Positions 57,846-64,000 of a stretch of DNA of 64,000 nucleotides are shown in pieces. The stretch covers positions 992,001-1,056,000 of the forward strand of contig JAETXT010000003.1 in assembly GCA_019188255.1 (NCBI GenBank), given 5' to 3'. The translations under genes and the position numbers were made by a program. Position 1 is the stretch's first letter. Each line of letters starts with the position of its first letter. This DNA comes from Verticillium longisporum (taxonomy: Eukaryota; Ascomycota; Sordariomycetes; Glomerellales; Plectosphaerellaceae). The notes below the pieces were generated by a model. It was not told where the DNA came from and ran no database searches. It saw only the letters and a program-made list of their open reading frames with translations.

Positions 57846-58702
57846 GATGGTGACGAGGCCCCAGCTGTCGTGATGTGTGTTTTGTCTTGTATTGGACCGA
57901 ACCTTCTTTCAAGGCTCCGAAGGTCCACTCAATGAATTCCTCGCTAGATATCGCGTTGCCCGTCCAGCCCAAACTATGTGTCCAACCTGGGCTTAGTCTG
58001 ATGGGAATACGATGGCCGATGAGACGAAGAACGACGAAGAACCAAAAAATAAAAATAAAAACCTCTCTCTGATGGAGATGGAGATGGGTGGGTTTGATGA
58101 TGAGGGGCGGGAGAAAGGGGGGGGTTGAAGAGATAGATTGGAGACAGACCCATACATAGGCAAGGCAAGTGAGGTCGGTGGTGGTTTGAGATGGATGGTG
58201 ACAAAGACGCAGGCACAGGCAGGCACAGGCAGGCACAGGCTGTTGCCGAGGTTCGGGCCACTGACGCATGACAGGCCGTGGCAGTGGCTGTGACAGTGGC
58301 TGTGACAGTGGCACTGGCAGTGGCTAGTGCCGACGTCTCCACCCGTGCCGTGTCTCCCCTCGGTAGCACGACCCGAACCCGAGCGCCGGGTCGGTCCAGT
58401 CCATCAGTACCTGCCGTGGCCCCGATCCATCTCCCCATCTACCCATCTACCCGCCTTGATCCCTCTCCACATCTGCCACTTGTGTGATTGTGCCGGGGTG
58501 TTACTTTCCATGGAAGGACTAGACGAAATGACCCAAGAAAAAACCCGCCGACGATGTAAAACAACCCTCTCTATTGACCTTGCTCTGGCTACCCCGACTA
58601 CAACTGCGTGTGCTACTCCAACCTCTCTCCCCTGCCCTCCGTCCACCCAAATCAGCTCCTTCACACTCGCCATGAACCCCTGTCCTCCCACCTCACGCCA
58701 CT
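57846..58702. other. Intergenic region between the thioesterase and Osh1-type genes
   Basis: The thioesterase promoter and the 3' flank of the Osh1-type gene. It holds GCACAG-type repeats at 58207-58240 and imperfect GTGGC(T/A)GTGACA repeats at 58275-58325. No gene was recognised. Confidence 0.5.
58207..58325. repeat. Two short imperfect tandem repeats
   Basis: First, three to four copies of CAGGCAGGCA-type units at 58207-58240. Second, GTGGCTGTGACA units with variants at 58275-58325. Confidence 0.7.
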
Positions 58703-61700
58703 CTAATGCCCCAAGTCCTGGTAGATGGGCTCGAGTCCATCCCACGCCGACGTGTCGCCCGTGCCCGCCTTCTCGCGCTGCTCCCAGTACTTGCCGTTGA
58801 ACTTCCAGTACTTCTCCCCCGTCACCTCCGAGAGCTCCTGCGTGAACCACGCCGGCGTGAACTCCTTGCCCTGCGTCTCGCGCGCCCGACGACGCGCCCG
58901 CTGCGCCTCCTCGAGCCGGTTCTTCTCCGTCGCCGCGAGGTCGTACTCGCCGTCCTCCATCGCCCGCTGGTCCGGCCGCAGACGCGAGTCCGTCGGCGCG
59001 ATCCACGCCCGCAGATTGTCGTCAAGGTGGTTGAACGTCAACACAAACGGCGTCAGGTTGAACGGGATGCCCTGCGGCCGCTCGTGCGCCTGCCAGATGA
59101 GGAACGCCTTGTTCGGATCGTGCGCCTTGCTGTCGCCCGGGTCCTCCACCGTCGCCTCGTAGCCCGGCGTCAGTCGCGCGTAAAACTTCGAGTTCCACCG
59201 CCCGCCCAGGCTGTACCGCACCCGCCCGTCCGCGTCCACCACCTTGCCCTTGATCTTGAACGCGCTCGACGCCTTCCACCCGCGCGGCTCAAACTCCACC
59301 ATGCACTTCTCCCCAGTGCTGTGGTTCGTCACCTCCATCGGTCCGTAGTGGTCCAGCACCGGGTTGCCCGTGATGATGCCAATGACCGACGACGTCACCT
59401 TGTTCCACGTGTACAGGTCCTCCTTGCCCCCGCGTTGGGCCGCAGCTTGAGATACCACGTGCCGAGCTGCGCCACGTCAAACGACTTGCCGTAAAACTTG
59501 GACTTGACCGACGCCTCGCCCCAGTACGTCCACTTTGGTGCCTCGGCCCACACGGCACCGATCGGCGGGTGGTGGCTGACCTGCTCGACGAAGAAGCGGT
59601 AGTTCTTGTCTGGACGCACATACTCAAACGTCTCGCCCAGCAGCGGGTTGAATGGCTTCGCCACGCGACCAATCGTAGAGGCATACTCGCTGGCAGCGAA
59701 CGCCGCCACGTAGAGCATCCGCTCCAGCGAGTCGCTGCGGTCCGCCGCCTGTTCCAGTAGGTCTGTGTACTCCATGTCCTCACCAGCGCGGTACAGGAGC
59801 GACGTTGGCTCGTTAAAGGAGACGGGCAAGGTCATCTTGGTCATGTCTTTGCCGATCATTGATTTGAGGATACCCTGCAAGTGAATGCGGTTAGCAGACT
59901 GAGTAACATGTCGTGAGGGAAAGAACTTCTTACCCATAGCGAAATCTTGGGCCTGTCATCCGCATCCATCTTGAGCCTTGTGCGGACACCGTTTTCATAG
60001 CCCTTGAACGAGCTGCTGATGTCCAAGGTCCCGGAAACAACAACCTCCTTGGGCTCCGCTGTACCGTCAACTTCTGGGCTCGAGGGCTCGGCCGGGAGCT
60101 CGCTGACTTCAACCTCGCCCGCGTCCACGGCATCGAAGAACTCATCAGAAGCGTCCGACTCTGAGTCAGAGAGGTCACTGATCTGGTCGAGCGCAGTCTG
60201 CTGCCTGACAATGCCGGCACCAGGCGCGCTCTTCGCCGCGCCATCGGTGCCGATCGCCTCGTCAATGACCTCGGTGCCATCAGCTCTGTTGTTGTCCGTC
60301 ACGGGTGCTTTGCTGACAGCCTCCCGCAGAGCACGCTTGGCCAGTTTTCTCTTCGTCTCGGCCTGGTCAACACGCTCCTCGAGAATCTCCTGTTCTTTGG
60401 CCACCTGCGCCATGCTTTCCTCCCACATGCGCCGCATGTCAATCTCGCGATCCAGCCGGTACTGCCAGTACGCATCGCGGTCCTTCGAGATGCGCAGCAG
60501 GTCGCCCATGAGACCAGTCAAACTGCGAACTGCAGCATCGTATGTAGCGAGAGCCTGAGACACCTTGCCGTCAGACAGAGTGGCGGCCGGATTCTTGGAA
60601 GTCTCAGCGATGAGCGCCGCATTGACAGCTGCGATCGTGTCGAGCTGCAGCTTGGCAGATTGCGCAGTGATGTTGAACGCATCCCTCGTCACAGCTGGTC
60701 CATCGCGATTGCTCGCCTCCTCAAAGTAGTCATCGTCGTCATCATTTCCTCCCACGTTGGTGTGGGTGTGGTTGCCACCCATCCGAGACGCATCGCCTTC
60801 AGTCATCGCATCGGCGTAGTCGTCATCGACGCTGCCCACGGTACTGGCGGCCCTGTGCACAGACTGACGAGGCCCAGACTGCGTTCGGTGGATATGCGTG
60901 CTGGTCCTCCGCGTATCGGCCACGCTGGCACTTTCGCTGGCGGGATCGTTGATGGACAGCTCTGGAGACTTGCCAGCCTGGTCGGCCTTGGCTTGACGAA
61001 GCATCTCGGCGCCACGAGCCTTCTGCTTCTCCTCCTCCTTAGCTTGGTCCTTGGTCCACTGAATTGAGTTGTTCAGCGCCCAGAACCATCTCTTGGCCTC
61101 GACTTCGTGGTTGGCCTTGAGGGTGTATTTGGGAGATGATTTGCCGATAATCTCAAATTTGGTCTTCTCGTCGGCGCTCATGTGAAGCTTGGCAATGCGC
61201 ATGTTGATGGCGCCGCGGCAGGCCGAGCCAGCATCGTCCTGGTGTTTGTAGTAACTCATGACACCGTCCTCTAGGACGAAGAATCTCAGCTGGTATCCCT
61301 TTCGGTAGTTGGTCCACTTCTTCAGGTAGCCAGACATCTCGCGGGCTTCTCTTCCGGCGAGAGGGTCACCCGGAGTGCTCGATGAAGCGCCCTGGGATGC
61401 AGCATGACCAAGAACAGCCTTCTCTTGAATGCCCCTCTGGGCGGCCACGGCAGCAGGCGAGCGCTTGAGCATGGAACGAGTCGTGTCGTCCTTTGTGACG
61501 TCTTGGGGGAGCTTGCCCTTACGATCTCGTCGGAATGGGTCAGCACCGTGAAGAAGCAAGACTTGGATGAGCTGCGAGTTCTTCTTGCGAGCTGCCTCGT
61601 GTAAGAGGGTTCCTCCGTTCTGAACGGTTACGGTTTCGGTGCAGAATTCGGTGCTGTTGATGTCAAGAACCTGCTTGAGGCGCGGCTCTTCTAGAATGAC

Positions 61701-62604
61701 CTCGAGCGCCTTATAATCGCCCTGGGCAATGAGACCCTGAACCTGGCGCACCTTGTCTTCGACAAATAGCGACCGCGACAGCTGGAGCTGTTGGAAGATT
61801 TCCGGGTTCCTCGCCGAGTCGATAGGCAGTCGGCCCTGAGCATTGGGAATGGCATCGTTGATGTCCTTTTGTTCGAGAAGCAGCTTGACAACCTGAGTTC
61901 GTCCTTGGGCTGCCGCAATGTGAAGCGGCGTGTTGCCCTCCTTGTCGCGTGAGTTGACATCTATGGAGCCGGTGCTGTTGTGTAGAACAAACTCGACGAC
62001 AGGGTATTCTGCGCACTGGATGGCCAGGTGTAATATGGTGGTGTCATCCAGACCGGTGCCGCTCAGCGATCCGATGGAGGAAATGCTGGTCCGCGGACCG
62101 CCCTCGGCAGTTTCGCGAATGGCTCTGGAGATGGATGCCGTGTCGCCACTCCGCAAAGACTCGACGATGCGAAATTTGCGAACGGACTGCTCGAGAGATA
62201 CGCCCTTGTTTTCGAGCGATACGCTGCCAGTCTTGGAAGACAGGCCTGCGGGGCTCTGGTTGGAGGGTGTTCGTGCCAGGGCGGCGGAGGAGGCGGTGAG
62301 CTTGGCGCCCTGTGTTCGGGTGGAGGTTTGGTGGGATAGAGAGGCGCTCGACGAGAAGGACGGAGAAAGGCCCGAGAAGCCAGAGTTGCCAGCGTCGTCG
62401 GGGCCGGAAGAGTTCGAGGCGTCCTCTTCGTGACGAGAGTGATTGCGACGGAGAAGGGCGAGGGCAGCGGCCGATTTCGACCGCTTATGGGCGGTGATGC
62501 TGTAGCTGCGGTGGCATTAGGACTGGTATGGTCGTCGCATGGGGGGGAGAGGTTCAGATGTGTTCAGGGGAGCGAGGGGCGTACCTTTCGCCTGTGTCTG
62601 ACAT
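58703..62604 (-). CDS. OSH1: Osh1/Swh1-type oxysterol-binding protein (ankyrin, PH, FFAT, ORD)
   Basis: The model is complement(58703..59874, 59934..62505, 62585..62604), about 1254 residues. A 20-base first exon (MSDTGE) is joined by a 79-base intron (GTACGC to CAG) to [21 protein letters not shown]; a 59-base intron (GTAAGA to CAG) follows Trp 864. Ankyrin repeats lie about 165-245 and 300-350 ([33 protein letters not shown]). The PH domain is about 415-513 ([25 protein letters not shown]). A FFAT motif DEFFDAV, which binds the ER protein VAP, is at about 794-800. The ORD begins near 865 and has the family signature EQVSHHPP (961-968). Osh1-type proteins exchange sterol or PI4P at ER contact sites with the nucleus-vacuole junction or Golgi. 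One base is missing in the C5 run (+ strand, 59427-59431) between LRPNAG and [10 protein letters not shown], leaving two overlapping frames; I regard it as a base-calling error. Confidence 0.92.
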
Positions 62605-63745
62605 GTTGACACTGTTGTTCGAATCCTTGTCGAGGCAGCCAAGGCAAAGAAGAGCGAGAATAGCAACAACAACAACAACCAGAATAGGGCACCTAGGTTA
62701 TGTAACGCAGGAGATGACGGGCGCGGGCCGAAGGGCGTTGGGCAAATGTGTAGAGAACTGGATGAGGTAAGGTAGAGAGGGTCTCGGGAGATGGACTGTG
62801 CTTCACAGCATTCACATTCTCGGCAGACGCCTTACTCCACCAGTGCTTGCGTAGAAACAGGTGCAGCTGGCCGCCGTTGGGGACCCTGATGCGGATATTG
62901 TCCTCGGTGGCTGATACAGTTTGTTGTTGGGCGGGGCCTTGACTCGACTGAGACCTGGGGCTCTGGCAACGAGGGGCCACCGTAGTCCGATACCCTATTA
63001 TACGAGCTGTGGAGGAACGGAATTCGGGCACTGGAAACGGCCGGCATGCACGAATGGCGCGTCGTGTAGTAGAAGAGGGTCTGAGCCACAATGATGAAGA
63101 GGTCGATGGACGTTAGGTAGGTAGGTAGGTGGTAGGCAGCGTCAGGAGCAACGATGGCGATGGAGTCGTGGATTGAGATACATATGGCCAGGCACAAAGT
63201 GGCCAGTCGAGAAAGCACCAACCAGTCGTCCTGTTTCCCCTCTTCCACCTTGCTTTCGAGTGCAGGAGCCAGGCAATGACGTTCTTGCATGTGGGGTGGA
63301 TTGAGCTTGCGCCTGGTTGGAGCTCCAGCCAATGACGCCTCGGTGCCCTGAAGCTAGATCAGGGGATGACTAACAACCCCTTGTTCACCTGCTCCAACGG
63401 GCGGCTCCTCTTTCGTGCCCCGTCTGCCTCAGGGAAATCCGTGCTTCGATCTGTGGTTGTGTCTCATTTCTTACAGTTACGATCACCTTGCTGCGCCGCC
63501 AACGTTGACGCGTCCCGGCCTTGAAGACCTGTACGGCCCTTGCAATATACGGTAGCACAGAAAACATCGTATGATGAGGCTGGACACCTGTTCTAGATTC
63601 TGACCAAGAATGCGGCTACATGGATCCTGAACTTTGATACTACTTACAACCGCCAATAGATCAACCCACCAAATCATTATTACTTATGTAGATGCAGAAT
63701 CAATACGACATCGAAGAGAACAAGCCGTCAATTATCCATGGTTGC
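62605..63745. other. Intergenic region upstream of the Osh1-type gene
   Basis: About 1.1 kb with the Osh1-type promoter. A GGTA/TACC patch is present at 63113-63131. The short ORFs show no domain-like sequence. Confidence 0.5.
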
Positions 63746-63960
63746 CTACAGCAAAAGCCCAGCGACAACGACGGCAAGAGCCGCTGCGCTGACCATCCCG
63801 GACTTTCCGGCACCAGCCTCCACGATGTGGCTCGGCTTCGGTAGCGCATGCGGGCCGGTAGCGTTGTGCCCAGGACCTGCAGGCGGAATCACAATGGTCG
63901 TGTACGGCTTCTTCACTGGAGGAATTGGCTCGCCGCTTTCCTTCGGGGTGAGTCCTCCTC
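63746..63960 (-). CDS. C-terminal end of a probable GPI-anchored cell-surface protein (5' partial)
   Basis: Reading on the minus strand, a frame runs from about 63960 to a TAG at 63746-63748. It encodes a Pro-rich, probably glycosylated stretch (SGEPIPPVKKPYTTIVIPP, then AGPGHNATGPHALPKP) and ends SHIVEAGAGKSGMVSAAALAVVVAGLLL. That is a textbook GPI signal: small residues at the omega site (AGAG or SG), a short spacer, then an uninterrupted hydrophobic tail at the very C-terminus. One N-glycosylation sequon (NAT) is visible. The frame meets an in-frame stop near 63990, so an exon boundary must lie about 63950-63990; the exact acceptor is not clear. The rest of the gene is beyond the window. 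The family is unknown. Confidence 0.55.
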
Positions 63961-64000
63961 GTTGCCCTTTTGGGGAACGTGAGGTCCGCCGCTAGGCTTG

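Noticed and set aside
58706..59494. Plus-strand ORF of 262 codons opposite the Osh1-type gene
   Set aside because: Antisense of the lipid-binding domain, extremely rich in Arg, Leu and Val; no independent support.

Overview
The window is nuclear DNA of a filamentous ascomycete, probably a Sordariomycete. The evidence is short spliceosomal introns (43 to 118 bases) with GTAnGT-type donors and CTRAC-like branch points, fungus-only families (Zn2Cys6 regulators, a Cti6-like PHD protein, an Osh1-type oxysterol-binding protein, a Bor1-type transporter, Mtg1), dispersed TAGG/TACC microsatellites, and one AT-rich block with the CpA-to-TpA signature of repeat-induced point mutation (RIP). No tRNA, rRNA or CRISPR was recognised.

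Layout. 0-20.9 kb: the 3' end of an unknown gene, a broken GH127 beta-L-arabinofuranosidase gene, a 1640-residue disordered protein that may be a Seg1/SegA-type eisosome factor, a conserved protein of unknown function, a PHD-finger protein of the Cti6 type and the mitochondrial ribosome GTPase Mtg1. 22.2-34.4 kb: an apparent catabolic cluster. It holds an intact 5-oxoprolinase and an intact D-glutamate cyclase (DUF1445) family gene, divergently transcribed, then a damaged MFS permease of the allantoate/nicotinate type, a Zn2Cys6 regulator with an internal stop, and a truncated RidA gene. D-glutamate cyclase makes 5-oxoproline and 5-oxoprolinase opens it to glutamate, so the set reads as a 5-oxoproline/D-glutamate assimilation unit. 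Five inverted CGG-N4-CCG sites lie in its intergenic regions, some sharing a longer palindrome; they are candidate operators for the cluster's own regulator. 34.5-38.2 kb: a divergent, intronless Sar1-like GTPase and a Bor1-type borate transporter. 38.5-41.7 kb: the RIP-degraded block with two less mutated islands. 42-43 kb: a short-chain dehydrogenase. 43-56.6 kb: a gene desert broken only by a small Zn2Cys6 regulator. 56.6-64 kb: an acyl-CoA thioesterase II, the Osh1-type protein, and at the edge the C-terminus of a probable GPI-anchored protein.

Quality caveat. Six otherwise well-conserved genes (GH127, PHD, Sar1-like, Bor1, thioesterase, Osh1) each need one extra base to stay in frame, every time in or beside a short homopolymer run. 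This looks like homopolymer under-calling in the assembly. I therefore treat those single-base shifts as probable artefacts. The internal deletion in the MFS gene, the two nonsense codons and the truncated RidA gene are better candidates for real decay. Introns and frames were worked out by hand; nothing was searched against a database.
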